60,983 bases of DNA from Phycisphaeraceae bacterium. Lineage in GTDB: Bacteria; Planctomycetota; Phycisphaerae; Phycisphaerales; Phycisphaeraceae. The stretch is from NCBI GenBank assembly GCA_020848195.1, contig JADLAP010000225.1:1-60983 (forward strand). The letters run 5' to 3'. Within the stretch, counting starts at the first letter, position 1; every line of letters begins with the position of its first letter. Under the pieces are notes generated by a model. That model had not been told where the DNA came from. It saw only the letters and a list, made by a program, of their open reading frames with translations, and made no database searches. This document shows, in pieces, positions 42,746 through 53,227 of the stretch. A program made the position numbers and the translations under genes.

Positions 42746-43866
42746 CCCGCGTCCTGACCCTGACCCCAACGCCTTCCCTCCCCCGCCGGGATTCCGCCAC
42801 GGAAAAGACCATGGCTGCCACCACCACCGCGACCACGACCACGCACCGACCACCCCGCACCCTGCGCAACCCCTGGCTGAGCCGGCGATGGATCACCTCC
42901 ACGCTGGGCCTGCTCATCCTCGCCGCGCTGGCGGCGATCGCGTTCATCCCCGTCGATCGCTGGGCCAGCGGTCCGGGCTACGTCAACACCGACGACGAAG
43001 CGGAGCTGCGCCCCAGTGTGGAAGGCGCCATCGACAAGGTCTACGCCCACAGTGGCGATCTGATCGCCGAGGGCCAGCCGCTGATCCAGCTTCGCAGCCG
43101 CATTCAGCAGGCCGCCTACGAACAGGCCGCCAGCGAACTGGAAGCCCGCAAGGCCCAGCTCAAGCAGACGTTTTCCGTGCAGGAGCTTTCCACCGCTCAG
43201 CGCAAGGAACAGATTTTCCAGGCGGAACAAAGTCTGGCTCTGGCGCAGAGCCAGTTCGATCGCATGAAGGACGCCATGTCCCACGGCGGCGGCTTCTCGC
43301 CCAAGGAAGTCGACGACGCCCGTCTCAAGGTCGAACTGGCGCAGAGCCGGCTGGTGGAACTGCGGCTCTCGCGCGAAAAAGTCGACAGCGAGCAACTGGA
43401 AGTGCTCCGCGAACAGATCGAAGCCTCCGAAAAGAACCTGGCGCTGCGCAAGGCCGAACTCGACGCCCGCATCATCACCGCGCCGCTCAAAGGCAACGTT
43501 TACTTCAATCGCTTCGAGCCGGGCGAAGTGGTCAAGCCGGAGCACGTGCTGGGCCAGGTCTTCGATCCCACACGCTGGGTCGTCAAGTTCAAGCTGCAGG
43601 AACACTACGTCGGCCGCGTGGAAAAAGGCCAGCCCGTGAAGGTTTCCGCGGCGGCGTTCAATCCGTATATCCACGGCTACCTCGACGCCACCGTCAGCCG
43701 CATTATCCCCGTCGTCACGCCCCAGCCCAACGGCGGCGGCATCTTCTACGCCGAAGCCATTCTCAAACAGCCGACACGCTTTCCCGTTCAACCCGGCATG
43801 ACCGCCACGGCCTACGTCAACCTCGGCCGCACCAGCCTGCTCTTCCGCTGGCTCGACGGGTCGTGA
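42742..43866 (+). CDS. HlyD-family membrane fusion protein
   Basis: Periplasmic adaptor that links the exporter to an outer-membrane channel. The 374-residue protein has a Thr-rich cytoplasmic N-terminus, one membrane helix (TLGLLILAALAAIAFI near 55-70), a biotinyl-lipoyl-like part (SVEGAIDKVYAHSGDLIAEG), a long coiled coil of about 120 residues (EQAASELEARKAQLKQ through SEKNLALRKAEL), a second lipoyl half (ITAPLKGNVYFNRFEPGEVV) and a beta-barrel. This is the HlyD/EmrA pattern. It is the third gene of a coupled operon; no TolC-like channel is in the window. Confidence 0.87.
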   Translation: MTRVLTLTPTPSLPRRDSATEKTMAATTTATTTTHRPPRTLRNPWLSRRWITSTLGLLILAALAAIAFIPVDRWASGPGYVNTDDEAELRPSVEGAIDKVYAHSGDLIAEGQPLIQLRSRIQQAAYEQAASELEARKAQLKQTFSVQELSTAQRKEQIFQAEQSLALAQSQFDRMKDAMSHGGGFSPKEVDDARLKVELAQSRLVELRLSREKVDSEQLEVLREQIEASEKNLALRKAELDARIITAPLKGNVYFNRFEPGEVVKPEHVLGQVFDPTRWVVKFKLQEHYVGRVEKGQPVKVSAAAFNPYIHGYLDATVSRIIPVVTPQPNGGGIFYAEAILKQPTRFPVQPGMTATAYVNLGRTSLLFRWLDGS

Positions 43867-43915
43867 CCAGCGACTTCGGGCAAACTCCTGGGGATCGCGA
43901 AGCTGACGCCGTGAA

Positions 43916-43998
43916 ATGGCCAATATCCAAATCCGAATGACGAACCGTCAAATACCCGGTCTTTTCATTCGTCATTTGGACTTGGCCATTCGGTCATT
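43916..43998. repeat. Single-shell inverted repeat related to the 8.1-kb element
   Basis: ATGGCCAATATCCAAATCCG (43916 on) and the complementary arm TTCGTCATTTGGACTTGGCC (43968 on) pair imperfectly. Both contain the GAATGACGAA and TCCAAAT words of the outer arms at 8071-8261. There is no inner shell. It lies in the 323-base gap between hlyD and the giant exported protein; the rest of that gap holds no gene that I can support. Confidence 0.7.
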
Positions 43999-44189
43999 GG
44001 GTTCAGACAACCCCTGCAATGCACCATGTGCTCGCCATGGGTCAGACTCGCCGACTCTTGACGACGCCGTCATCTCATGCGGACAATAGGCCGTCGTCTT
44101 GCTTCCCGCCTGAGTCTCTGGGTTACATTGCGATTCAAGCCCCCGGAGGGCAGTTCGATTTCACGCCTTGATGCGTGGGAGGTTCGGCT

Positions 44190-47100
44190 ATGTCCACCAG
44201 TGGTCGGATTCGGTCATCGCGGTTGCGGCGGCTGATGCGGCGGGCGTGGCGTTCAGGCCGATCCCGGCATCCGGACAACAGGCTGATGTGGTCGGGCCTG
44301 GAAGCCTTGGAACATCGCGTGCTCCTCGACGCCATGCCCGACCTCGTGGTCGGCAGCGTCACGCCATCGTCGGTGACCGTCGGTCAAGGGCAGCAGATCA
44401 CGCTCTATATCGCGGCGCACAACCAAGGCGCAGCAGCGACGGACATCAACAATCCCAACAGCTCGTGGTCCGCCCGCGTCTATGTCTCCGCCGACAGCAC
44501 CGTCGACACGTCCGATGACGACATCGGCAACTTGCAGTTTGGCGCATTGAACGCTGGAGACACCGCCACGCAGTACGCCATGTTCACCGCCCCCGTTCGT
44601 CCCGGCACGTACACCATGGCGGTCCAACTCGACAGCGACGGCCAGGTCAACGAATCCAACGAGAACAACAACTGGAGCACGAACATCACGCTGACCGTGC
44701 TGGACACCGGCGTCGCGGCGTTTTCCGCCAACGTGACGCAACTGATCTACACCGACAGCGCCGGACGCAGCATCAACTACGATTTCTCCTCCGGCAAGAT
44801 CGACGCCAGCGGCGTCATCACGCTGCCGACCGGTGCCGTGCTGCAACACCCGGCTGGTGAAACCGCCTATCAACTGACGCCGCTGACCGCGCAAATCGGG
44901 CCGATCACGCAGACGCTCAACACCACGACCGGCGTCGCCACGATCACCACCTACGACAGCGCCGTGGCCCTGATGGCCTCCGGAACTCCTGCCGCCGCAT
45001 CCACCACCTTCACCAGCACCACGTCGCTGACCGGCTTCGCTCATCTCGACCAGTCCCACTGGGCCTACGCATTTGAAACCGGCATGGGTTCCTTCGGCGA
45101 CGCCATCATGCCCTCCATTCGAGGCCAGTGGGTCATGGGCGATGACGCCACCAGCCACGACGACGATGTGCTCTCGCTCTGGGCAGCCATCGACAGCAAC
45201 AGCGACGATGACGACATCGGCGGCGAATCCCCGATGATGTATCTGGCCGGCCTCGACCCCGCCACCGTCATCATCGACACCCGCATCACCGTCACCGGCG
45301 GCATTAATGTGACGGGCGAATACCGCATCAACGGCGGCGACTGGGTCACTCTCGGCCAGTACACCCTGCCCTCCGGCTCCATCTCCGGCGCGTTCAGCAC
45401 AATGCCCTACATCTCCCTCTACGAAGACGGCCCGGCGAACCCGGACCTCGCCATCGCGGCGGAGACCGACAGCCAGACCGCCGGCGGCGGCGCGTCCGAT
45501 GGCACGAATGTCCTTGTCGGCATCCAGGGCGACAACAACAGCGATCAGGCCATCGGCGCGATGCTCGTGTCCGGTTACGGCGTGCCGCTGACGTCGCTGA
45601 TTTCCGTGGGCCGCATGGGCGAAAACACGCAGGCGGCCTTCGACGGCACGAACTATCTGCTCGTCTGGACCGACACCACGGCCGGCGAATCCGCCAGCGA
45701 CGTCTACGGCCAGTTCATCAGCACCGCAGGCACGCTCGTCGGCTCGCCCTTCGCCATCGCCAGCGCCGGCGGCCGGCAATTCCTCGGCGGTGTCGCGTTC
45801 GACGGCGATCGCTACTTTGTCACGTGGGAAGACCAGCAGAACCCCGGATCACCCGTGCTTTTCGCGCAATTCGTCACGACCAACGGAACGCTCTCCGGCA
45901 CGACGCTCACCCTCGACGCCTCCGGCAATACCCTCGGCGACAGCGGTCTGACGTTCAATGGAACCGACTACCTTGCCGCATGGGGCCGCGACACGGGCGA
46001 GCCAAACCACTTCGCCACCTTCACCCAGATCATCCACCCCGATGGAACCCTCGGCGGCATCCATATCCTCAGCACCACTGATTCGACCATCGTCAGCGAC
46101 AACGTCCAGGTCGCCAGCAACGGCGTCGATTTCCTCGTCGCGTGGAACCAGTTCGACAACGACAACACCAACACGTGGAATGTGAGTGTCCGCCAGGTGC
46201 TGGCCAACGGTTCGCCGATGGGTTCAACCACCGTCGTCGCCAACGGCTGGGGCAATGACCTGCTCGGCGGCCTGACGCACGATGGCCCGCACTACGTCCT
46301 GACCTGGACCGCCGGCAACAACGGCTATCCCAACAATGTCTTCGTCCGCTACCTCAGCGCCGACGGCCAGACCTTGACGGATACCGCGTTTTTCGCGTTC
46401 AATTCCGATGGCAGCCCCTCCGCAGGCGAAGTCATTTCCATCGACAACCGCTTCCTCGCCCTGACCACGCTCAACGGCGAAGTCCATTCCACCGTGCTGC
46501 CCACCGCGCCACTCGGCGAACGCCAGCTCACCGACAATCCCGGCGACGACGCCAACCCCGACTGGACCAACAACGGCACCATTCTCTTTGACTCCGACCG
46601 CAACTCCACCGGCTCCTACGACCTCTACTACCTCTCCAGCACCTGGGGCGACTCCTCGCTGCTGTCCGCATGGCCCCTGCTGCTCGGCTCCACCTCCGAC
46701 CGCAACGTCTCGATCAGCCCTTTCGGCAATCGTTCAGTCTTCCAGCGCAACGTCAGCTCGAATCTTTCCGATCTGTACATGCTTTACCTGGACCATGAGA
46801 CACTGGAACCGGTCATGACGCTGCTCGTCAGCAACGCCAAGCATCCCTGCTGGACGGCTGACGGCAACCACATTGTCTATGTCCACAACAATGATCTCTG
46901 GATCGTGGATGCCGATGGCCAGAACAGCCATCAGCTCTATGCCAGCGACGGACAGGACATTCAGCCGGCCTGCTCGCTCGACGGCCAGTGGATCGCCTTC
47001 ACGTCCGACCAGTCCGGCTCTTTTGCCATCTGGCTGATCCATCCCGACGGCACGGGCCTGCGCGAATTGGCTCCCTCCAGTACCAGCGGCAAAGCGGACT

Positions 47101-48818
47101 GGAGCTTCGACAGCACGGAGATTGCCTATGCCGGCAGCGACGGCGATCTCTACGCCATCAGCCCCAACGACCCCGGCGACTTCTCCACCCGACGCCAACT
47201 GACCTACAGCGCCGGCGTGGACACCGATCCAAGCTGGTCGCCCGACGGACAATGGATCGCCTTTGCCTCCAACCGCGACGGCGACAACGATATCTACGTC
47301 ATGCCCGCCGGCGGTGAACTGCCTTCCTCGCCGCTGTCCTGGCTGGAAAACGTCTATCTCACCCGCCAGCAGGTCGATCAGGCCGGCCACGATCCCGCGT
47401 CGGAATTCGACTTCCTCGCCGACATCGATCCCCTCACCGACATCCTCAGCGCCACCCTCACCCTCCCCACCGGCCGGGTGCTTCAACTTTTCCTCACCGA
47501 CACGCAAAACGGCGTGGAAACCTGGGAATACAACACTGATCTGCCCGACCTGGCCAGCCTCGACCAATTCCCCCTCGGCGATTACACCCTCACGTTCGAT
47601 CTCGGCGCGTATAGCGCGATCACCACGGAATTCAACTTCGGCGATCCCGGCAACAACGGCAATCTGCCCGCCATTCCCACGGAAGCTCCGGTCTTCGTCA
47701 CGCCGCTCGAAGGCCAGACCAGTGTCGGCGCTTACCTCAACGTCCAGTGGCAGCAGGCGGTCAACACCTCCGCCATCAATGCCGTCGGCATCTGGATCGA
47801 CGCGCTCAATCCGCGTGAAACCATTGTCAACACCTTCTTCCCCGGCGATGTCGCCCGTTCCTCCTATGGCCCCGTGACGCTCCAGCACAACACAGCCTAC
47901 GAAGCCAGCGTGCAGTTCAGCCACGGCTACGCGAAGACCAACGACGACGGCATTGCCTACTACGTCGTCGGCGGCCATTCCACGCGCGTCGAGTTCCAGA
48001 CCGCCTCCGCCAGCGATCTGCCCACCGTCACGTCCTTCGACGTCAACGCCAACCTGCCCGACACAGCCGACCTCATCAAGGGTCCGCAGCCCACCAGCCG
48101 TCACCTCCAGCACAGCCACATCGACAACCTCGTCGTCACGTTCAACGAAGCCGTCACGCTGGGAACCGGCGATCTGCAATTGTGGTGGATGGGTCGCTAC
48201 GACGACGACAGCGAGCCGCAGCATCAGATCGCCCTCGGCACGCCGAACTGGAATCTGTCGCCCGACGGCCTGACGCTGACCGTCAACCTCGTCGGACTGC
48301 CCATCCAGGACGGCATCCTCGAACTGCGGCTGCTGCCGACCATCACCGACGCCGACAGCCACGCGTTCGACGGCAACGGCGACGGAACCGGCGGCGATGG
48401 CGTCGCCTTCCGCACGTGGCAGCTCGCAGGCGACTTCAACGGAGACGGCTCGTTCGATCTCGCCGACTTCGCCACGCTGCGCTACTGGTTCGGTCAGCCC
48501 ACCGACACGCCGGCCTACCTCGACGTCAATCAGGACGGCCAGCTCACTGCCCCGGACCTGCGGCCGCTGCTGACCAACCTCGGCAAAACCGTGCATGTCG
48601 GCACACCGACGCCCTTCAACGCGCCGGCAGACATTCCCGCGCCAGCGCCAAACATGGCCGGTGCTCCGGCATCGACCAGTCTCGAAACCGCCGCCGCGAT
48701 CATGGCGTCGGCAATCCATCCTCAACCCGCATCGACAACCTCCGCGCTGGCATGGCTCGCTTCGCTCCGTCAGGACCGCGACAACCGCCTGCGCCTGCTG
48801 CTCGTGCAGGAAGAGTAG
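44190..48818 (+). CDS. Giant exported protein with CARDB, TolB-like propeller and dockerin-like region
   Basis: A 1542-residue protein. The basic N-terminus leads to GLEALEHRVLLDAMPDL (37-53), the LExRxLL motif seen at the start of large planctomycete exported proteins. A CARDB-type adhesion domain follows (about 50-172). The middle (about 420-770) repeats GTNYLLVW- and GDRYFVTWED-like units. Residues about 773-1047 form a TolB/WD40-like propeller with SWSPDGQWIAFASNRDGDNDIYVM-type blades (split over several copies). The C-terminus has a dockerin-like pair of calcium loops (DFNGDGSFDLADFATLRYWF and DVNQDGQLTAPDLR, about 1414-1460). No PEP-CTERM tail is seen. GGGAGG seven bases before ATG 44190 sets the start. 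It follows the ABC/HlyD operon and may be its cargo; this is inference. Confidence 0.88.
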   Translation: MSTSGRIRSSRLRRLMRRAWRSGRSRHPDNRLMWSGLEALEHRVLLDAMPDLVVGSVTPSSVTVGQGQQITLYIAAHNQGAAATDINNPNSSWSARVYVSADSTVDTSDDDIGNLQFGALNAGDTATQYAMFTAPVRPGTYTMAVQLDSDGQVNESNENNNWSTNITLTVLDTGVAAFSANVTQLIYTDSAGRSINYDFSSGKIDASGVITLPTGAVLQHPAGETAYQLTPLTAQIGPITQTLNTTTGVATITTYDSAVALMASGTPAAASTTFTSTTSLTGFAHLDQSHWAYAFETGMGSFGDAIMPSIRGQWVMGDDATSHDDDVLSLWAAIDSNSDDDDIGGESPMMYLAGLDPATVIIDTRITVTGGINVTGEYRINGGDWVTLGQYTLPSGSISGAFSTMPYISLYEDGPANPDLAIAAETDSQTAGGGASDGTNVLVGIQGDNNSDQAIGAMLVSGYGVPLTSLISVGRMGENTQAAFDGTNYLLVWTDTTAGESASDVYGQFISTAGTLVGSPFAIASAGGRQFLGGVAFDGDRYFVTWEDQQNPGSPVLFAQFVTTNGTLSGTTLTLDASGNTLGDSGLTFNGTDYLAAWGRDTGEPNHFATFTQIIHPDGTLGGIHILSTTDSTIVSDNVQVASNGVDFLVAWNQFDNDNTNTWNVSVRQVLANGSPMGSTTVVANGWGNDLLGGLTHDGPHYVLTWTAGNNGYPNNVFVRYLSADGQTLTDTAFFAFNSDGSPSAGEVISIDNRFLALTTLNGEVHSTVLPTAPLGERQLTDNPGDDANPDWTNNGTILFDSDRNSTGSYDLYYLSSTWGDSSLLSAWPLLLGSTSDRNVSISPFGNRSVFQRNVSSNLSDLYMLYLDHETLEPVMTLLVSNAKHPCWTADGNHIVYVHNNDLWIVDADGQNSHQLYASDGQDIQPACSLDGQWIAFTSDQSGSFAIWLIHPDGTGLRELAPSSTSGKADWSFDSTEIAYAGSDGDLYAISPNDPGDFSTRRQLTYSAGVDTDPSWSPDGQWIAFASNRDGDNDIYVMPAGGELPSSPLSWLENVYLTRQQVDQAGHDPASEFDFLADIDPLTDILSATLTLPTGRVLQLFLTDTQNGVETWEYNTDLPDLASLDQFPLGDYTLTFDLGAYSAITTEFNFGDPGNNGNLPAIPTEAPVFVTPLEGQTSVGAYLNVQWQQAVNTSAINAVGIWIDALNPRETIVNTFFPGDVARSSYGPVTLQHNTAYEASVQFSHGYAKTNDDGIAYYVVGGHSTRVEFQTASASDLPTVTSFDVNANLPDTADLIKGPQPTSRHLQHSHIDNLVVTFNEAVTLGTGDLQLWWMGRYDDDSEPQHQIALGTPNWNLSPDGLTLTVNLVGLPIQDGILELRLLPTITDADSHAFDGNGDGTGGDGVAFRTWQLAGDFNGDGSFDLADFATLRYWFGQPTDTPAYLDVNQDGQLTAPDLRPLLTNLGKTVHVGTPTPFNAPADIPAPAPNMAGAPASTSLETAAAIMASAIHPQPASTTSALAWLASLRQDRDNRLRLLLVQEE

Positions 48819-48831
48819 CCCGCCATCCGAC

Positions 48832-49368
48832 TCAATGACACTTCATCTTGTCCACTTCCTCCTCGCTCAGCGGCGTGTGCTTGGGTATGTCCGCCACGAT
48901 TTTCAGCGTCTTTTCGCTGGGTTGAAACAGCATCACCAGCGTCATGGTGACGTCCACGCATTTCACCTCCGGCTTCCGGTACGCCACATCCCACTTGCTC
49001 ACCAGCAGGTCCACGCCGGCCTCCTTCGCAATGCCGGGCAACTGGTCATGGATCGCTTCCAGCACTTCCGGGATCGGCGCGGAGCCGAAGACTTTGGCGT
49101 GCAGCTTCGCCTGGCCGTGCTGCATCTCCTGTTCGATCTTCTCCATCGCGGCCTTGTCGCCGGCGGCTTTGGCCTTGTCGTACCGTAATTGTGCCGCGTG
49201 GACCGGTTCATTTAACCGGCGGGCGTTGTCACTGTGGTAGTACGCCAAAGCAACCGCGCGAGAATCGTACGTCCCCACCACCACGGGTTTCGTCTCTTCC
49301 GCCGCAGCGGTCATTCCGCCCATCAGCATCGCACCGACGATCAGCCACGTCATGATCCGTTGAAACAT
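48832..49368 (-). CDS. Exported hypothetical protein with charged coiled coil
   Basis: A 178-residue protein with a signal peptide (TWLIVGAMLMGGMTAAAEE). The mature part begins VVVGTYDSRAVALAYYHSD, followed by a charged helix (RYDKAKAAGDKAAMEKIEQEM) and a C-terminal half with VDLLVSKWDVAYRKPEVKCVDVT. The order of a short strand, long helix and strands recalls OmpH/Skp chaperones (usual length about 160), but conserved Skp residues cannot be shown. The ATG at 49368 follows AGGCGGGCGGA. It is convergent with the giant protein gene and downstream of a terminator. Confidence 0.7.
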   Translation of the reverse strand: MFQRIMTWLIVGAMLMGGMTAAAEETKPVVVGTYDSRAVALAYYHSDNARRLNEPVHAAQLRYDKAKAAGDKAAMEKIEQEMQHGQAKLHAKVFGSAPIPEVLEAIHDQLPGIAKEAGVDLLVSKWDVAYRKPEVKCVDVTMTLVMLFQPSEKTLKIVADIPKHTPLSEEEVDKMKCH

Positions 49369-49404
49369 GATTCCGCCCGCCTTTCCTGGTGAAGCCTCTG
49401 ATGT

Positions 49405-49439
49405 GAAAAACCCCGGAAGCTCACGATGAACCTCCGGGG
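49405..49439 (-). terminator. Rho-independent terminator
   Basis: On the minus strand CCCCGGAGG pairs with CTTCCGGGG around an 11-base loop and is followed directly by TTTTTCAC. It ends transcription from the small membrane protein gene at 49543-49851, before the exported protein gene at 49368. Confidence 0.82.
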
Positions 49440-49542
49440 ATGGGAATTCGGGTGCTGTCCTTGCCCGTTCCCGACGATGCTCCTCGTCACGGGCCGGGAC
49501 GGAAGCAGTCAACCCGCCTCCGCCCCGGCATCGCCATGACGT

Positions 49543-49851
49543 TCACTTGACCGCCCCCGCCCCCGGAACTGCCCCCGGAATAGCCCCCGGAATAGCCCCC
49601 GTCAGGGCTTTGCGGTTGTCCTCAACGTCCTCGGATTCTCCGATCCGCTTCTGCGCGATGCTGATGACCAGCATGGAAATCACGCAGCCGAAGAACACCA
49701 CGCCGAGCGTGGCCACGCAGCGGAGAACCACGTCCTCCTGTTGAATCACCTGCCAGATGCCCATCACGCTGATCGTGGTGCAAAGGACCACGGCGATGAG
49801 CATGACCCAGACGAGAATGGATTTGAGCGTGCGTCCGACCTTCGCGTTCAT
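49543..49851 (-). CDS. Small hypothetical membrane protein
   Basis: A 102-residue protein with two membrane helices ([21 protein letters not shown] and [20 protein letters not shown]) joined by a short charged loop, and a C-terminal tail with an Ile/Val-Pro-Gly-Ala repeat ([17 protein letters not shown]). Function unknown. The ATG at 49851 follows GGAG; a longer frame upstream (to 49980) lacks a ribosome binding site. It is divergent from the AAA+ regulator gene. Confidence 0.7.
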   Translation of the reverse strand: MNAKVGRTLKSILVWVMLIAVVLCTTISVMGIWQVIQQEDVVLRCVATLGVVFFGCVISMLVISIAQKRIGESEDVEDNRKALTGAIPGAIPGAVPGAGAVK

Positions 49852-50062
49852 GGCGATTCTCCGTGTGGGCGAGGAGGCAACGTTCCGAATCCGCTTCGCT
49901 TGGGATGCGACCGTCGCATCCGCTGGGGCAACGCTCGGAGGTTCCGTTTTCGTTGCCTGCCTCGCCGACGCGAAAGGCACTGCACAGGGCGTGCCAAAAA
50001 TACCACTGCGATGCTAAGCATTTTGTATTCATGACTTACGTTGCATTTTGCCGTTGCATGGG

Positions 50063-50112
50063 TTGGCTATTCTGGAGATGTCATATAACATATTATGTAC
50101 ATACTATGTACA
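50063..50112 (+). promoter_or_regulatory. AT-rich promoter with tandem TATGTACA sites
   Basis: TTGGCT at 50063-50068 and TAACAT at 50086-50091, with 17 bases between, fit a weak sigma-70 promoter. TATGTACA occurs at 50094-50101 and again at 50105-50112, 11 bases apart, so two copies face the same side of the helix and cover the expected transcription start. Each contains the palindrome TGTACA. This suggests an operator, perhaps for repression of the AAA+ regulator gene. The region is far more AT-rich than the rest of the window. Confidence 0.55.
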
Positions 50113-50120
50113 ATGAATGT

Positions 50121-51674
<1,554 letters not shown>

Positions 51675-51833
51675 GCGGTTTTCCCCCGGCAACAGTCGCG
51701 TATTTGTCCTGATGTTGGCGTTTTCCATCGTGATGAAACCGATCACGCAGCGGTGGCCGTTCTTGACAGGATTGCGGTCGCGTCTTAGGTTCCCCGCGCC
51801 GACAGGGCCTGAACCTACATGAGGAGCCAGCCG

Positions 51834-52877
51834 ATGCCCACGATCGCACGCCAGTCACTGGAACCCTTCGTCCGCGACATCTTCATCGCCAAGTCCGCGC
51901 CTGCCGACGTGGCTGACATGGTCGCCCGTTCGCTGGTGCTCGCCAATCTCCGCGGCCACGATTCGCACGGCGTCATCCGCGTCATCCAGTACGTTGACTG
52001 GATGGACCAGGGCTGGATTTGTCCCCAGGGCAAAATGGAAGTCACGCGCGACCAAGGCCCGATCCTGATGGTCGACGGGCATTTCCAGTTCGGCCAGGTC
52101 ATTGGCCGTAAGGCCACGGAACTGGCGGTTTCCAAGGCGAAAAGCCTGGGTTTGTGCGTGCTGACGGTCCGCCGTTCGGCGCATCTGGGCCGGATCGGCG
52201 AGTTCATGGAGCAGGCGGCGGATGCGGGCGTCGTGGCGTGGACGCTGACGAACACGCACGGCGGCGGCGTGCTGCAGGCGGCGCATGGGGGCTATGAACC
52301 GAAGCTGTCGGCCAATCCGCTGGCCGCGGCTGCGCCGCTGCCGGATGGCCGGGCGATCACCATGGACTTCGCCACCTCCATCACCGCCGAGGGCAAGGTG
52401 AAGCTCGCGCTGGCCCGCGGCGAGCAGTTGCCCGCGGGATATCTCGTGGATGGCCGGGGCAAGCCCACCACCGATCCCGCCACGTACTACGGCGACCCCA
52501 AGGGCGCCATCCTGCCCGTGGCGGGACACAAGGGTTATTCTCTGGCTGTTTTCGCAGATATTTTTGCCGGCGCGATTGCAGGCGGCTGTTGCAGTCATGC
52601 CAACATCGATCAGGTCGCCAACGGCTGGTTCGCGCTGTTCATCGACCCCCGCGCCTTCAGCGGACAGGACTTCTACAACGATCAGGTCTCGAAGCTTGCC
52701 GCATGGCTCAAGGCATCCAAGCCGCGCGAGGGATTCGACGAAGTGCTGCTGCCCGGCGAGCCGGAGCAGCGGACGCATCTGGCCCGCGAGAAACAGGGCA
52801 TTCCCGTCGAGGATGACACCTGGTCGAAGCTCCAGCACATCGCCGAAGAACTGGGCGTTGCCCCGCTGAATGCGTAA
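51834..52877 (+). CDS. Malate/L-lactate dehydrogenase family oxidoreductase
   Basis: NAD(P)-dependent 2-hydroxyacid dehydrogenase of the Ldh_2 (AllD/YlbC/ComC) fold. The 347-residue protein shows ANLRGHDSHGVIRV (near 40-53), GHFQFGQVIGRKATELA, SAHLGRIGEF with the probable catalytic His, TNTHGGG and AGHKGYSLAVF. Members oxidise malate, lactate, ureidoglycolate or sugar-derived 2-hydroxyacids. Its position directly before rhaM and a Gfo/Idh gene points to a sugar-acid or deoxy-sugar pathway. GAGGAG precedes ATG 51834. Confidence 0.85.
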   Translation: MPTIARQSLEPFVRDIFIAKSAPADVADMVARSLVLANLRGHDSHGVIRVIQYVDWMDQGWICPQGKMEVTRDQGPILMVDGHFQFGQVIGRKATELAVSKAKSLGLCVLTVRRSAHLGRIGEFMEQAADAGVVAWTLTNTHGGGVLQAAHGGYEPKLSANPLAAAAPLPDGRAITMDFATSITAEGKVKLALARGEQLPAGYLVDGRGKPTTDPATYYGDPKGAILPVAGHKGYSLAVFADIFAGAIAGGCCSHANIDQVANGWFALFIDPRAFSGQDFYNDQVSKLAAWLKASKPREGFDEVLLPGEPEQRTHLAREKQGIPVEDDTWSKLQHIAEELGVAPLNA

Positions 52878-52894
52878 ACAAGGAGAACTTCGCC

Positions 52895-53227
52895 ATGTTT
52901 TCCCTCGGTCTATTGATGAAACTCAAGCCCGGATGCTTTGAACGGTACAAGGCGCTGCACGACAATCTCTGGCCGGAGCTTGCCGCGTCGATGCGCGACA
53001 ACGGGGTGAACATGGTCATTTACCGGCGAGGCGAAGACGAGTTGTTCCTGCACGCCACCGCGCCGTCGCCGGAGCATTGGCGGCGCAGCCGGGAACATCC
53101 CATCCTTCCCCGCTGGCAGTTGCTGATGACCGAGATGCTGGAAGACGACGGCCGCGGCGATGTGAAATTTGAGCGGCTGAAGGAAGTTTTCGCGTTCGGC
53201 GCATTTGGCCTGGAGGAACACGCATGA
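52895..53227 (+). CDS. rhaM: L-rhamnose mutarotase (RhaM family)
   Basis: Interconverts alpha and beta anomers of L-rhamnose or a similar deoxy-sugar. The 110-residue protein aligns along its length with E. coli RhaM: KPGCFERYKALHDNLWPEL places His22 on the catalytic His22, and PEHWRRSREHPILPRWQLLMTEM matches the second half. L-fucose mutarotase-type members of the same family are the alternative. AAGGAG precedes the ATG. Its stop overlaps the next start in ATGA, so it is coupled to the Gfo/Idh gene. Confidence 0.87.
   Translation: MFSLGLLMKLKPGCFERYKALHDNLWPELAASMRDNGVNMVIYRRGEDELFLHATAPSPEHWRRSREHPILPRWQLLMTEMLEDDGRGDVKFERLKEVFAFGAFGLEEHA

Noticed and set aside
44190-48818. C-terminal exosortase-type sorting signal on the giant protein
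   Set aside because: The C-terminus ends LRLLLVQEE without a hydrophobic helix followed by a basic cluster.
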